This document shows positions 15,971 to 24,329 of a DNA stretch of 64,000 bases, piece after piece. The stretch is from Brucella pecoris. GTDB lineage: Bacteria > Pseudomonadota > Alphaproteobacteria > Rhizobiales > Rhizobiaceae. The stretch is taken from assembly GCF_006376675.1 (NCBI RefSeq), contig NZ_VEWK01000006.1, forward strand, positions 207,918 through 271,917, in the 5' to 3' direction. Within the stretch, counting starts at the first letter, position 1. Every line of letters starts with the position of its first letter. A program made the translations under genes and the position numbers. The notes under the pieces are model-generated. The model had not been told where the DNA came from. It made no database searches and worked only from the letters and a program-made list of their open reading frames with translations.

Positions 15971-17041
15971 ATGAGTTCAAGCGTTTCCATCCAGGATCTG
16001 TCGCTCGGCTTCGGCTCGGTCGAGGTGCTGCAGAATCTCAATCTCGAAATCGGGGAGGGTGAGTTCCTCGTGCTTCTTGGACCTTCCGGCTGCGGCAAGT
16101 CCACACTGCTCAATTGCGTGGCGGGCCTTCTCGATATCTCCGAAGGCAGCATTTACATCAAGGGACGCAACGTTACGTGGGAAGAACCGAAGGATCGCGG
16201 CATTGGAATGGTGTTTCAGTCCTATGCGCTTTATCCGCAGATGACAGTCGAAAAGAACCTTTCCTTTGGCTTGCGCGTCGCCGGTCTGCCGAAAGCGGAG
16301 ATCGACAAGCGCATCAAGCGTGCTGCCGAGATTCTCCAGATCGAACCCTTTTTGCAGCGTAAACCTTCAGCGCTGTCCGGCGGTCAGCGTCAGCGTGTCG
16401 CAATCGGCCGTGCTCTGGTACGAGACGTCGATGTATTTCTGTTTGATGAACCGCTTTCTAATCTTGATGCAAAATTGCGCTCAGAACTGCGGGTCGAGAT
16501 CAAACGCCTCCATCAGAAGCTTGGCAATACGATGATCTATGTCACGCACGACCAGATAGAAGCCCTGACGCTGGCGGATCGCATTGCAGTGATGAAGGGC
16601 GGGGTGGTCCAGCAACTGGCTGATCCGCTGACAATCTACAATCGGCCGAAAAACCGGTTCGTCGCAGGTTTTCTCGGCTCGCCGTCGATGAATTTCTTTT
16701 CCGGGGAAATTACGGTCACACAAAGCGAGCCCGTATTCCATATCGGAGAGACTGCTGTGCGGCTCGACGGATATGACGGGAAGCTGGCGCCAGGACAGAA
16801 GGCGATCCTCGGTGTTCGTCCAGAGCATATCAGGCTTGACGTCGAAAACGGCTTTGAAGCGACCGTCGATCTGGACGAGCCGATGGGCGCCGACAGCCTT
16901 GTCTGGCTTCGCTTGAACGGTCATCCGCTATCCGCGCGAGTGGAAGCCGGTAAACGCTATCGGGCAGGCGAGAAGGTTAGGATCGGTTTCAAACCTGACG
17001 CCCTGTCACTTTTCGATGCCCAAACGGAGGAGAGGCTTTAG
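15971..17041 (+). CDS. Sugar ABC transporter ATP-binding protein (MalK/UgpC type)
   Basis: A 356-residue ATPase with Walker A GPSGCGKST, Q-loop VFQSYALYPQM, signature LSGGQRQR, Walker B VFLFDEPLSNLD and switch His in VTHDQIEA. The C-terminal TOBE/MalK regulatory domain (about 240-350) contains FLGSPSMNFF and GVRPEHIRL. It should energise import by the two upstream permeases. The N-terminal half is complete and nothing appears degenerate. It is separated from the following isomerase gene by 154 bp, the longest gap in the operon. Confidence 0.93.
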   Translation: MSSSVSIQDLSLGFGSVEVLQNLNLEIGEGEFLVLLGPSGCGKSTLLNCVAGLLDISEGSIYIKGRNVTWEEPKDRGIGMVFQSYALYPQMTVEKNLSFGLRVAGLPKAEIDKRIKRAAEILQIEPFLQRKPSALSGGQRQRVAIGRALVRDVDVFLFDEPLSNLDAKLRSELRVEIKRLHQKLGNTMIYVTHDQIEALTLADRIAVMKGGVVQQLADPLTIYNRPKNRFVAGFLGSPSMNFFSGEITVTQSEPVFHIGETAVRLDGYDGKLAPGQKAILGVRPEHIRLDVENGFEATVDLDEPMGADSLVWLRLNGHPLSARVEAGKRYRAGEKVRIGFKPDALSLFDAQTEERL

Positions 17042-17195
17042 ATGAATAGCGAAAAACGCTCCCCTTAACAGCCTCCTGCAAGAGGCGAAACTATTGGCTT
17101 TCAATGGACGGCACGAAGATCGCTTTGGGCCGCTGGGACTTTTTGACCTCAGGAAAGCCCGATACAAATCAGGACAGAGTTTGAAGGATGAGGAC

Positions 17196-17942
17196 ATGAA
17201 CGGATATTCCTATCAACTTTACAGCTCCCGTAACTTCCAACCGTTAGAGCGCACGCTCACCATGCTGCGTGATCTCGGTTATCGCCGGGTGGAAGGCTAT
17301 GGCGGAATTTACGGCGATCCGGTTCGCTTAAAGAAAGATCTGGACACTTTGGGGCTCTCCATGCCTACCGGACACTTTGGTCTGGATATGCTGGAAAACG
17401 AAGTCGACCGCGTTCTGGAAATTGCCAAGGTCACCGATATGAAGGCGATTTTCTGCCCTTATCTCGAGGCAGATCGCCGCCCGGATAGCGTTACCGGTTG
17501 GCAGGAGTTCGGAAAGCGCTTGACAGCAGCCGGAGAGCCTTATCGTAAGGCGGGCTATGCGTTTGGCTGGCACAACCACGATTTTGAGTTCCGTCCTTTG
17601 GCTGATGGCTCAGTGCCACAGCAGCATATTCTTGATGCTTCGTCCGATCTTGTATGGGAGGCGGATATTGCGTGGATCATCAAAGGTGGTGCCGACCCGC
17701 TGGAGTGGATCGGGCGCTATGGCGACCGCATTCTTGCGGTCCATGTCAAGGACATCGCTGCAACCGGTGAGAAAATCGACGAAGACGGCTGGGAAGATGT
17801 CGGGCACGGAACTGTCGATTGGGCCGCATTGTTTGCGGCTTTGCGCAAGACGCCTGCCTGCTATTTCATCATGGAACACGATAATCCATCGGATGACAGC
17901 CGATTTGCGAGCCGTTCCATCGAAACCGTCGCGAATTTCTGA
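17196..17942 (+). CDS. Sugar phosphate isomerase/epimerase family TIM-barrel protein
   Basis: A 248-residue AP-endonuclease-2-like TIM barrel (xylose isomerase-like superfamily). Recognisable metal-site and fold motifs are GHFGLD, AFGWHNHDFEF, WEADIAWI, HVKDIA and the late MEHDNPSD. Such proteins isomerise or epimerise sugars and inositol derivatives, or act on 3-keto-glycosides; the exact reaction cannot be fixed here. The start MNGYSYQLY at 17196 is chosen because GGATGAGG lies before it and homologous proteins begin this way; the frame extends back to 17094 without coding character. It precedes a Gfo/Idh/MocA dehydrogenase by 13 bp, a pairing common in keto-sugar metabolism. Confidence 0.85.
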   Translation: MNGYSYQLYSSRNFQPLERTLTMLRDLGYRRVEGYGGIYGDPVRLKKDLDTLGLSMPTGHFGLDMLENEVDRVLEIAKVTDMKAIFCPYLEADRRPDSVTGWQEFGKRLTAAGEPYRKAGYAFGWHNHDFEFRPLADGSVPQQHILDASSDLVWEADIAWIIKGGADPLEWIGRYGDRILAVHVKDIAATGEKIDEDGWEDVGHGTVDWAALFAALRKTPACYFIMEHDNPSDDSRFASRSIETVANF

Positions 17943-17955
17943 GTTGGAGAACGAA

Positions 17956-19122
17956 ATGACCAAGACACTTGGTGTCGGCATTATCGGTTGTGGCAATATA
18001 TCCGCAGCCTATTTGCGGCTGTCTCCCATGTTTCGTGGCATCGAAATTAGGGCCTGCGCCGACATTAATCCAGCCGCAGCCAATGCGCGTGCGGAAGAGT
18101 TTGGCATAAAAGCGCAGACTATTGATGCGCTACTTCAGAATGACGATATCGATATTGTCGTAAATTTGACAGTTCCCGATGCCCATTATGCCGTTACGAA
18201 GCAGATTCTGGCTGCAGGCAAACATGCTTACTCGGAAAAGCCACTGGTTCTGTCGATGGCACAGGGGCTGGAACTGAAGGCGCTTGCCGACGGTCGCAAT
18301 CTGAAAGTGGGATGTGCACCCGATACGTTTCTTGGCGGTGCACACCAGTTGGCACGCCGCGAGATCGACAACGGCAATGTCGGCCGCATCACGTCGGGCA
18401 CATGCCATGTCATGAGCCATGGCATGGAGCACTGGCATCCGAACCCTGACTTTTTCTTCCGGCAGGGTGGCGGGCCGATCCTTGATCTTGGGCCCTATTA
18501 CATCGCCAATCTCGTCAATCTCATCGGGCCGGTGAAGCGTGTTGCAGCTTTGACTTCTGCCGCTACACCAACTCGCACGATCAGTTCGGAACCGCGCAAC
18601 GGCGAAACCATTCCGGTAGAAACACCGACAACCATTCACGCATTGCTGGAATTCGAACAGGGGGCAACAATAACCCTTTCAGCGAGTTGGGATGTCTGGG
18701 CGCACCGCCATGCGAATATGGAACTGTATGGCACCGAAGGATCGCTCTATCTGCCGGATCCCAACTTTTTTGGAGGGGAAGTGCAACTGGCGAAGCCAGG
18801 TGAGCCGGTTAAACCAGTCGAGAATTGGGAGCACCCCTTTGGTATTGCCAATGAGCAGCATTCGCAAGGTATGATTGCCAATTATAGGACGGCGGGTCTG
18901 GCAGATATGGCGGCTGCCATTCTCGACGGTTGCGATATGCGTTGTTCTCTGGAACGTGCACTGCATGGGGTCGATGTCATGCTGGCGATTCTAAAGTCGG
19001 GCGAAGAAAAGCGTTTCATCGATATCGAAACGCGCTGCACTCGCCCGGAAGCACTCGATATTACCGCAGCAGAATCCTTGCTGCGACCAGCAGAGAATAG
19101 AAAAAAGCGGGCGGCAAACTGA
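17956..19122 (+). CDS. Gfo/Idh/MocA family oxidoreductase
   Basis: A 388-residue NAD(P)-dependent sugar dehydrogenase. The Rossmann motif is GVGIIGCGNISAAYL, followed by ACADINP and the catalytic-region EKPL (YSEKPLVLS), the family hallmark. The C-terminal alpha/beta domain has GGGPILDLGPYYIANL and ANMELYGTEGSLYLPDP. Members oxidise hydroxyls of sugars or inositols, or hydrolyse glycosides through a 3-keto intermediate. With the adjacent TIM-barrel isomerase and the ABC importer it suggests catabolism of an imported sugar or glycoside by an oxidation-isomerisation route (inference). The start ATG at 17956 has GGAGA six bases upstream; the larger overlapping frame from 17557 is not used because its first 130 codons read over the isomerase gene. 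Confidence 0.9.
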   Translation: MTKTLGVGIIGCGNISAAYLRLSPMFRGIEIRACADINPAAANARAEEFGIKAQTIDALLQNDDIDIVVNLTVPDAHYAVTKQILAAGKHAYSEKPLVLSMAQGLELKALADGRNLKVGCAPDTFLGGAHQLARREIDNGNVGRITSGTCHVMSHGMEHWHPNPDFFFRQGGGPILDLGPYYIANLVNLIGPVKRVAALTSAATPTRTISSEPRNGETIPVETPTTIHALLEFEQGATITLSASWDVWAHRHANMELYGTEGSLYLPDPNFFGGEVQLAKPGEPVKPVENWEHPFGIANEQHSQGMIANYRTAGLADMAAAILDGCDMRCSLERALHGVDVMLAILKSGEEKRFIDIETRCTRPEALDITAAESLLRPAENRKKRAAN

Positions 19123-19148
19123 CTTTGCATCGCTCCTCCCGAGCGATA

Positions 19149-19197
19149 GGAGGCTATTCCGATCCTGCGGGATTGGAGTGGCCTCCGCCCATTTTTT
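19149..19197 (+). terminator. Terminator of the sugar operon
   Basis: Stem arms GGAGGC (19149-19154) and GCCTCC (19181-19186) with inner pairing ATCC/GGAT, followed by CGCCCATTTTTT. It ends the sugar operon and faces the LacI gene on the other strand. Confidence 0.65.
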
Positions 19198-19215
19198 AAC
19201 CGCCCATTTTTTAAC
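19186..19215. repeat. Tandem duplication of a 15-bp terminator tail
   Basis: CGCCCATTTTTTAAC occurs twice in direct tandem (19186-19200 and 19201-19215). The second copy contains the last codon and stop of the LacI gene on the minus strand, so the duplication has doubled the T-tract of the operon terminator. Confidence 0.8.
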
Positions 19216-20251
19216 CGATTGTCTGCAAGGACCTGACATCGACACCATTGATCCGGCCCAGGATGGCTTTACCAAGTTGTTGCCCGGCCAGCTTGAAACT
19301 CTCCTCGACGACAATCAATCCCGGGCGAAACCAGTGCAAGATTTGCGTCGACTGCTTGGCTGCCACATCGACTTCATTGCCTATATTCAATCCGGCATCT
19401 TCGACACCGGCGACGATTGCCAGTGCCGCGGCGCTGCCGGAGCAGATGATACCGTCCGGTCGATCAGGTCTTTTCATCAATTGAGCAATTTGCTGCCGCA
19501 AGTCCTCAAGAGGCGTATCCAGATCAACGCCCTCAAGTGGCGATCCGCTGCAATGAAAAGCACGCAACCCTTCATAAAACCCACCTACCATATGCCGGTA
19601 ATAGGTGAGGTGTGGGGGCGGGGTTAACAAAGCAAGCCGCTTTCGTCCGCGTACGGACAGTTTTCCGACCATATCCAGCGCGAAAGTGAAATTGTCAAAG
19701 TCATGAAACGGGTGCTCGACGCCCGCATCTGTGCGACCGTGCGTGGCAAATGGAAAATCGTGTTCCGTCAGATAATGAACGCGCTGATCGTCCGGTTCTG
19801 TACGTGAGAAGATAATGCCGTCGGCTGAACCTGTTTCCACGATGTATCGGATCGGCTCGATCGGTGCCCGCGAATGGAAATAGGGCGTAAGAATGAGATG
19901 GTATTGCGTTTCAGCCAGAACATCCGCAACACCATGAATGACCTGGCTGGTAAAGCCCATGATCTCGTCTTGCGTATTCAGGACGAGCGCAATGACATTT
20001 GTCTTGCCGGTCCGAAGTCGCACACCGGCACGATTGGGGCGATAACCGATCTGCCGTGCGATTAACTGCACCCGCTTGCGTGTTTCCGGTCCGATTTCCG
20101 GTGCGTCCTTCAGGGCGCGTGAAACGGTCGTCACACCGAGACCGGTCATGAATGCAATCGTCTTCAGCGTCGGGCGTTCGTTCTCGAGGAACGGTTTGGC
20201 TGGATTTTGCGGCTTGGAAGCCTGCGGGCTCCGTTTTTCATTCATGCGCAT
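19211..20251 (-). CDS. LacI family transcriptional regulator
   Basis: About 346 residues. The N-terminal helix-turn-helix and hinge are clear: TLKTIAFMTGLGVTTVSRAL, then GYRPNRAGVRLRTGKTN. The periplasmic-binding-like effector domain follows (IALVLNTQDEIMGFTSQVIH to the C terminus), with GSADGIIFSRTEP and DGIICSGSAAAL. It lies tail to tail with the sugar operon and most probably represses it through the CTGTAACGTTACAG-type sites at 12537 and 12736 (inference from location and operator type). The start is uncertain: ATGs at 20251 and 20245 follow a 30-bp perfect palindrome that lies inside the longer frame beginning with TTG at 20311, so the downstream ATG is preferred. Confidence 0.9.
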   Translation of the reverse strand: MRMNEKRSPQASKPQNPAKPFLENERPTLKTIAFMTGLGVTTVSRALKDAPEIGPETRKRVQLIARQIGYRPNRAGVRLRTGKTNVIALVLNTQDEIMGFTSQVIHGVADVLAETQYHLILTPYFHSRAPIEPIRYIVETGSADGIIFSRTEPDDQRVHYLTEHDFPFATHGRTDAGVEHPFHDFDNFTFALDMVGKLSVRGRKRLALLTPPPHLTYYRHMVGGFYEGLRAFHCSGSPLEGVDLDTPLEDLRQQIAQLMKRPDRPDGIICSGSAAALAIVAGVEDAGLNIGNEVDVAAKQSTQILHWFRPGLIVVEESFKLAGQQLGKAILGRINGVDVRSLQTIG

Positions 20252-20278
20252 TTCGTCCAACAGCGAGGAGCGACGTGT

Positions 20279-20308
20279 ATAGATAAAGATAGAATTATCT
20301 TTATCTAT
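20279..20308. promoter_or_regulatory. 30-bp palindrome in the lacI leader
   Basis: Arms ATAGATAAAGATA and TATCTTTATCTAT (13 bp each, no mismatch) flank a 4-bp centre. It lies 28 bp upstream of the preferred regulator start. It does not resemble the CTGTAACG operator, so it may bind another regulator, or fold as an AT-rich hairpin in the leader RNA. Confidence 0.6.
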
Positions 20309-20480
20309 CAATAGCTTGTTTTGTAAGTCTTGTCATCTTTTATGATGTTGCATTGGCGTTTCCGGTATCATTTTAGACGCAATTTATTGCGTGTCTCAGG
20401 CGCTCGGCTCATTAGGCTTTCTATCCTATCGGGCTCGGTCATCGCCAGCGATACGGACTTCTCCATATTTGCTGTTTTGA

Positions 20481-20523
20481 CTGGATTGTCATGATAATAT
20501 TTCAGTATAATAAGACAATCCAG
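20481..20523. promoter_or_regulatory. Inverted repeat over the enuR promoter
   Basis: Perfect 10-bp arms CTGGATTGTC (20481-20490) and GACAATCCAG (20514-20523) are separated by 23 bp of AT-rich DNA that contains a TATAAT-like box (20506-20511). The arms are 33 bp apart, three helical turns. MocR-type regulators such as EnuR bind paired sites in their own control region, so this is the best candidate autoregulatory operator. Confidence 0.6.
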
Positions 20524-20551
20524 GATATGTCATGATGGAGTCGGCTGGCGA

Positions 20552-21946
20552 ATGTGGGAACCCATATTGGAAATGCGCAAAGGCGTGACCAAGCACCGGC
20601 TTTTAACGGACAAAATTATCGATGATATCGAGAAAGGCGTTCTGCTGCCCGCAACGCGTATGCCGACCCATCGAGATTTGGCCCACAAGCTCGGGCTTTC
20701 GGTGCAGACAGTCAGTATCAGCTACAAGGAGGCGGAACGTCGTGGCTATCTACGTGGAGAGGTCGGTCGAGGAACCTATGTCTGCAACCGTGTGACGGAG
20801 CGAGCCGATCGGTTTATGCTTGACCGGGATCCCAGCGGAACCGCAGATCTGTCAATCATTCGGGCGGTTTATACAGAAGCGCACGAAAATGCATCGCGTC
20901 GCCTGTTGGAGGAAATGAGCCAGTCGGACAATGCCAGCTTCATGCGCCCGTGTCGTCCGATTGCGGGGTTGGATCGGCATCGCGCTGTCGCCAGGGACTG
21001 GCTGCGCGGCCTATCGGTAGACGTCGATCCGGGTCGGATCATCATCACGAATGGTGCTGCGCATGGGCTGTTTCTCGCTGTCGCTGCTGTCGTTCAACCT
21101 GGAGAGGTAGTGCTCACGGAAAGCCTGACTGACCATGGCATTATCGGTCTTGCCAATGTACTTGGGTTCACTCTGCGGGGACTCCCGATTGACGAGCAAG
21201 GCATTCTCCCCGATGCGCTTGAAAGCGCCTGCAAGGCCGGTGACGTTCGTGCGCTCGTGATGATCCCGACGCTGGGCAATCCGACAAGCCATCTGATGGG
21301 AACCGAACGCCGTATTGCAATTGCTGAAATAGCGCGGCGATATGCCGTATGCGTCATCGAGGATGAAGTTTACAAACCCATTCTTGAAGAGAAACTGCCC
21401 TCGATGCCGGAACTTCTGCCTGAATTGGGCTTCTTTGTAACAAGCTTCACCAAGACGGTCATGACCGGGTTGCGCACTGGTTATCTCGTTGTTCCGACCC
21501 AATATTCCATTCGGGTTACATCCATTCTGCGTGTAACGAGCTGGAGTGGGGTCAATCTTATGGGTGAAATGGCCAGCCGCTGGATCGAAGATGGCACGGC
21601 GGCGGAACTGATTGCAATGCAGCGTAGTGAACTGCGATCCCGTCAGGCACAAGTTACCGATATTTTGGGTGCGCATGTGGCGGGCAGCAATCCGCTGTCG
21701 CTTTGTGCCTGGCTGAAAATTCCTCACAACTGGTCGGAGGATAGTTTGGTGCGCGCGCTTGCCAATAAAGGTGTAGCAGTCACGCCGTCCGATCCTTTTG
21801 TGGCGGGCGCTGATCGCGCTAAGGGCGGCATTCGTATCTGCCTTGGCGGACGGCTCTCACGCTCGGCTTTGCAGATGGCGCTTGAGACGATCCGCGAGAC
21901 TTTTGCCCAGTTGCCGCCTGTCTACGATGTGGGGTCAATCGCCTAG
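20552..21946 (+). CDS. enuR: MocR/GntR-type regulator of ectoine utilisation (EnuR)
   Basis: A 464-residue fusion of a GntR winged helix (about 10-80, LPTHRDLAHKLGLS-like region MPTHRDLAHKLGLSVQTVS) and an aminotransferase fold I domain. The PLP lysine is K301 in FVTSFTKTV, close to the Lys302 reported for EnuR of Ruegeria pomeroyi; NPTS (243) and EDEVY (270) complete the cofactor pocket. EnuR uses PLP to sense the ectoine intermediates alpha-ADABA and DABA and derepresses uptake and catabolic genes. The gene stands beside the ehu/eut/doe cluster, converging on it. The name rests on domain type plus this context. Its stop codon TAG is the first triplet of a dispersed repeat (21944). Confidence 0.85.
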   Translation: MWEPILEMRKGVTKHRLLTDKIIDDIEKGVLLPATRMPTHRDLAHKLGLSVQTVSISYKEAERRGYLRGEVGRGTYVCNRVTERADRFMLDRDPSGTADLSIIRAVYTEAHENASRRLLEEMSQSDNASFMRPCRPIAGLDRHRAVARDWLRGLSVDVDPGRIIITNGAAHGLFLAVAAVVQPGEVVLTESLTDHGIIGLANVLGFTLRGLPIDEQGILPDALESACKAGDVRALVMIPTLGNPTSHLMGTERRIAIAEIARRYAVCVIEDEVYKPILEEKLPSMPELLPELGFFVTSFTKTVMTGLRTGYLVVPTQYSIRVTSILRVTSWSGVNLMGEMASRWIEDGTAAELIAMQRSELRSRQAQVTDILGAHVAGSNPLSLCAWLKIPHNWSEDSLVRALANKGVAVTPSDPFVAGADRAKGGIRICLGGRLSRSALQMALETIRETFAQLPPVYDVGSIA

Positions 21947-22123
21947 AGCATTTCCTGTTTTGGAGCATAATCCGACTGGAGTGAAACGAGGATCGATAAA
22001 GTTATGCTTGAAATAGAAGAAGTTAGAGCGCCGATCTGATCCAATCAGATCGAAATGCGCTATCTTTTTGTCTTTACGCGCATCGTGTTCCGGAAAGCGT
22101 TTCATACTTTTCGGGATGCGCTC
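21944..22123. repeat. Composite dispersed palindromic repeat (copy A)
   Basis: This gap between the convergent enuR and ehuA is built from repeat modules. The outer parts (21944-21961 TAGAGCATTTCCTGTTTT and about 22062-22123, ACGCGCATC...GGGATGCGCTC) match the ends of the 104-bp repeat at 54818-54921 in reverse orientation. The centre (21963-22061) is about 94% identical to the repeat at 62020-62118. It therefore looks like one repeat whose middle has been replaced by another. No gene is seen. Confidence 0.82.
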
Positions 22124-22147
22124 CAGGTGATTGACGTGTCAGTGGCC

Positions 22148-22912
22148 TTAAAGCACTGACTGTAGGAATTCCTTGGTGCGAGCTTCGGTCGGTGCCTGGA
22201 ATATCTGGTCCGGCGTGCCTTGTTCGCAGATGCGTCCTTTGTCGAAAAAACAAACGCGGTCAGATACTTCCCGGGCAAATCGCATTTCATGTGTAACAAG
22301 AAGCATGGTCAGATCATGTTCCTGCGCCAGACCGCGAATGACAGAAAGCACTTCGCCGACAAGCTGCGGATCAAGTGCGGATGTCGGTTCGTCGAACAAG
22401 AGCACACGCGGACGCATAGCCAGTGAGCGTGCGATGGCGACGCGCTGTTGCTGACCGCCTGAAAGCTGCGAGGGATAGTGATCCTTCTTGTCCGTCAAAC
22501 CCACAAGCGAGAGCAGATCGAGTGCACGAGCCTCCGCTTCTCCACGCTTCATGCCCAGCACATGGATCGGGGCCTCGATGATATTGCGCAGCACCGACAT
22601 GTGCGGAAACAGATTAAAGCTCTGGAACACCATGCCCACATGCGATCTGATCTTGCGCAAATGGCCTTCGCTCGCCTGAAATTGTCCTTTTCCGTTTGGC
22701 TCGTGGTAGGACATATCGGCGAGTTCGAGCGTGCCTTCCTGAAAGGGCTCCAGCGTCATGAGGATGCGGAGTACGGTCGATTTTCCCGATCCCGAGGGGC
22801 CGATAAGCGTGACCTTCTCACCGGTTTTGACCGAAAAATTGAAGCGATCCAGTACCGTCAGCGCCCCGAAGCGCTTGGTTACGTCCTGAAAGCGGATAAT
22901 TTCCTGGGTCAT
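22148..22912 (-). CDS. ehuA: Ectoine/hydroxyectoine ABC transporter ATP-binding protein
   Basis: A 254-residue polar amino-acid-type ATPase with Walker [11 protein letters not shown]-loop [11 protein letters not shown], signature LSGGQQQR, Walker [13 protein letters not shown] and switch His VTHEMRFA. It is the last gene of the eutB-to-ehuA operon and overlaps ehuD by ATGA. In S. meliloti the ehuABCD system imports ectoine and hydroxyectoine as nutrients; the assignment rests on co-localisation with the catabolic genes, since the protein alone resembles HisP/GlnQ ATPases. Confidence 0.88.
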   Translation of the reverse strand: MTQEIIRFQDVTKRFGALTVLDRFNFSVKTGEKVTLIGPSGSGKSTVLRILMTLEPFQEGTLELADMSYHEPNGKGQFQASEGHLRKIRSHVGMVFQSFNLFPHMSVLRNIIEAPIHVLGMKRGEAEARALDLLSLVGLTDKKDHYPSQLSGGQQQRVAIARSLAMRPRVLLFDEPTSALDPQLVGEVLSVIRGLAQEHDLTMLLVTHEMRFAREVSDRVCFFDKGRICEQGTPDQIFQAPTEARTKEFLQSVL

Positions 22913-23601
22913 TTAAGGGCGATCCCGTTCTTTGGAAGTGTGCGTTCGAGCAGGCGTATCAGCGCCGAACAGATAATGGTTAGTACGAGGAAGATCAGGC
23001 CGACCATCGACAACGGCACCAGATATTCGAAGGTACGGTCGCCGATCAGATTGGCGAGGTTCAGCATGTCGACAATGCTGACGACAGATAGAACCGGGGT
23101 CTCCTTGAGCATGGAGACGAGGTAGTTACCCATGGCTGGAATAATCCGCGGCACGGCTTGCGGAATGACAATATCGCGATAGGTACGCCATGGCGTAAGG
23201 TTCAGGGCGCGTGCCGCTTCCCATTGTCCGCGCGGAATAGCTTCTATGCCGCCGCGATAAACCTCTGACGTATAGGCTGAATATTGAAGGCCAAGTGCCA
23301 GAGCGCCAGTCAGGAATGCGGGCAGAACAATGCCATAGACCGGAAGCACGTAGTACAGGAAAAAAAGCTGCACCAACAGCGGCGTGTCGCGCAGGAATTC
23401 CACCACGACTGCCGTCGGCCATGAAATGATCTTGTAAGGGCTGCGGCGCAGAAGTGCGAAAACGAGGCCTAGAACCAGCGCAATTGCAAAGCCGGTAGCA
23501 GCGGCTTTCAGGGTTACGGTAAGACCAATCGCCAGAATTGGCAGAATGGAAATTGCGAAGGAAAGTGTGGACGAGGTGTCCCAGGCATAGCCGTAGATCA
23601 T
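22909..23601 (-). CDS. ehuD: Ectoine/hydroxyectoine ABC transporter permease
   Basis: A 230-residue HisM-like permease with about five helices and the EAA loop ([20 protein letters not shown], then [16 protein letters not shown]). [18 protein letters not shown] is the usual motif of polar amino-acid permeases. The start ATG at 23601 overlaps the stop of ehuC (ATGA); the longer frame from 23649 would run into ehuC. With EhuC it should form the membrane channel of the importer. Confidence 0.88.
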   Translation of the reverse strand: MIYGYAWDTSSTLSFAISILPILAIGLTVTLKAAATGFAIALVLGLVFALLRRSPYKIISWPTAVVVEFLRDTPLLVQLFFLYYVLPVYGIVLPAFLTGALALGLQYSAYTSEVYRGGIEAIPRGQWEAARALNLTPWRTYRDIVIPQAVPRIIPAMGNYLVSMLKETPVLSVVSIVDMLNLANLIGDRTFEYLVPLSMVGLIFLVLTIICSALIRLLERTLPKNGIALK

Positions 23602-24257
23602 GCGAAACCTCCAGCCATGGTCTGGCGTTTCAGACGCCGTTCCAGCCAACGAATAGCCGAAGCAAGCACGAGCGCCATTGCGAAGTAACCAAACAGGGTC
23701 AGTGTATAGATCGTCACGCTGTCGAGTGTCAGATTGCGCAGACGTTGGGCCTGGAAGGTTAGGTCGCTGATGGCGATCAGCGAGGCAAGTGCGGTATCCT
23801 TGAGATTGTGGATGGCGAGGTTGCCGAACGCTGGCATCATTTCGACCACTGCTTGCGGCAGGATGACATGAAACAAAGTATGTCGCTTGCTGAAGTTGAG
23901 CGCACGCGCCGCTTCATGCTGTGCTTCCGGAACAGCCTGTAAAGCACCGCGCACCACTTCGGCGCCATATGCACCGATATTGAACCCAAGCCCCATGATG
24001 CCCGTCGTAATCGGATCAAACGAAATGCCGATCAACGGCAAAGCATAGTAGAGCCAGAATAGCTGCACGAGCAGCGAGGTGCCGCGGAATATCTCGATAT
24101 AGATCACCGCAATCGTGGACAGGATCGGCCCACCGGCAAATCGGGCGATCCCGGCAGCGAATGCCATTACAGTCCCGATGGCCATCGAACTGAGTGCTAG
24201 AACGACGGTGATTTGCGCCCCTTTGAACAGGGCAGGAAGATATTCCGTCCAGTGCAT
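23598..24257 (-). CDS. ehuC: Ectoine/hydroxyectoine ABC transporter permease
   Basis: A 219-residue HisQ/HisM-type permease beginning MHWTEYLPALFKGAQITVVL. It contains EIFRGTSLLVQLFWLYY, the EAA loop (GALQAVPEAQHEAARALNFS) and VILPQAVVEMMPAFGN. The start at 24257 has GGGAGA seven bases upstream; the extended frame to 24323 includes the strong hairpin sequence between ehuB and ehuC and is not coding. It is coupled to ehuD by a four-base overlap. Confidence 0.88.
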   Translation of the reverse strand: MHWTEYLPALFKGAQITVVLALSSMAIGTVMAFAAGIARFAGGPILSTIAVIYIEIFRGTSLLVQLFWLYYALPLIGISFDPITTGIMGLGFNIGAYGAEVVRGALQAVPEAQHEAARALNFSKRHTLFHVILPQAVVEMMPAFGNLAIHNLKDTALASLIAISDLTFQAQRLRNLTLDSVTIYTLTLFGYFAMALVLASAIRWLERRLKRQTMAGGFA

Positions 24258-24287
24258 ATGTTCGTCTCCCGGTTGAGATGAGACAAG

Positions 24288-24318
24288 GCCCGCCGAGCCG
24301 TTAACCGGTTCGGCGGGC
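24288..24318 (-). terminator. Intercistronic stem-loop between ehuB and ehuC
   Basis: On the minus strand, GCCCGCCGAACCG-gttaa-CGGCTCGGCGGGC forms a 13-bp GC-rich stem with one mismatch or G-U pair, in the 72-nt gap just after the binding-protein gene. There is no T-tract, so it is more likely an RNA-stabilising or attenuating hairpin than a full terminator. Such stems commonly keep the binding-protein mRNA more abundant than that of the permeases. Confidence 0.7.
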
Positions 24319-24329
24319 AGCAATTCAAC

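Noticed and set aside
17557..19122. A 521-codon frame starting inside the isomerase gene
   Set aside because: The first part reads over the isomerase gene in another frame; only the part from 17956 has dehydrogenase sequence.
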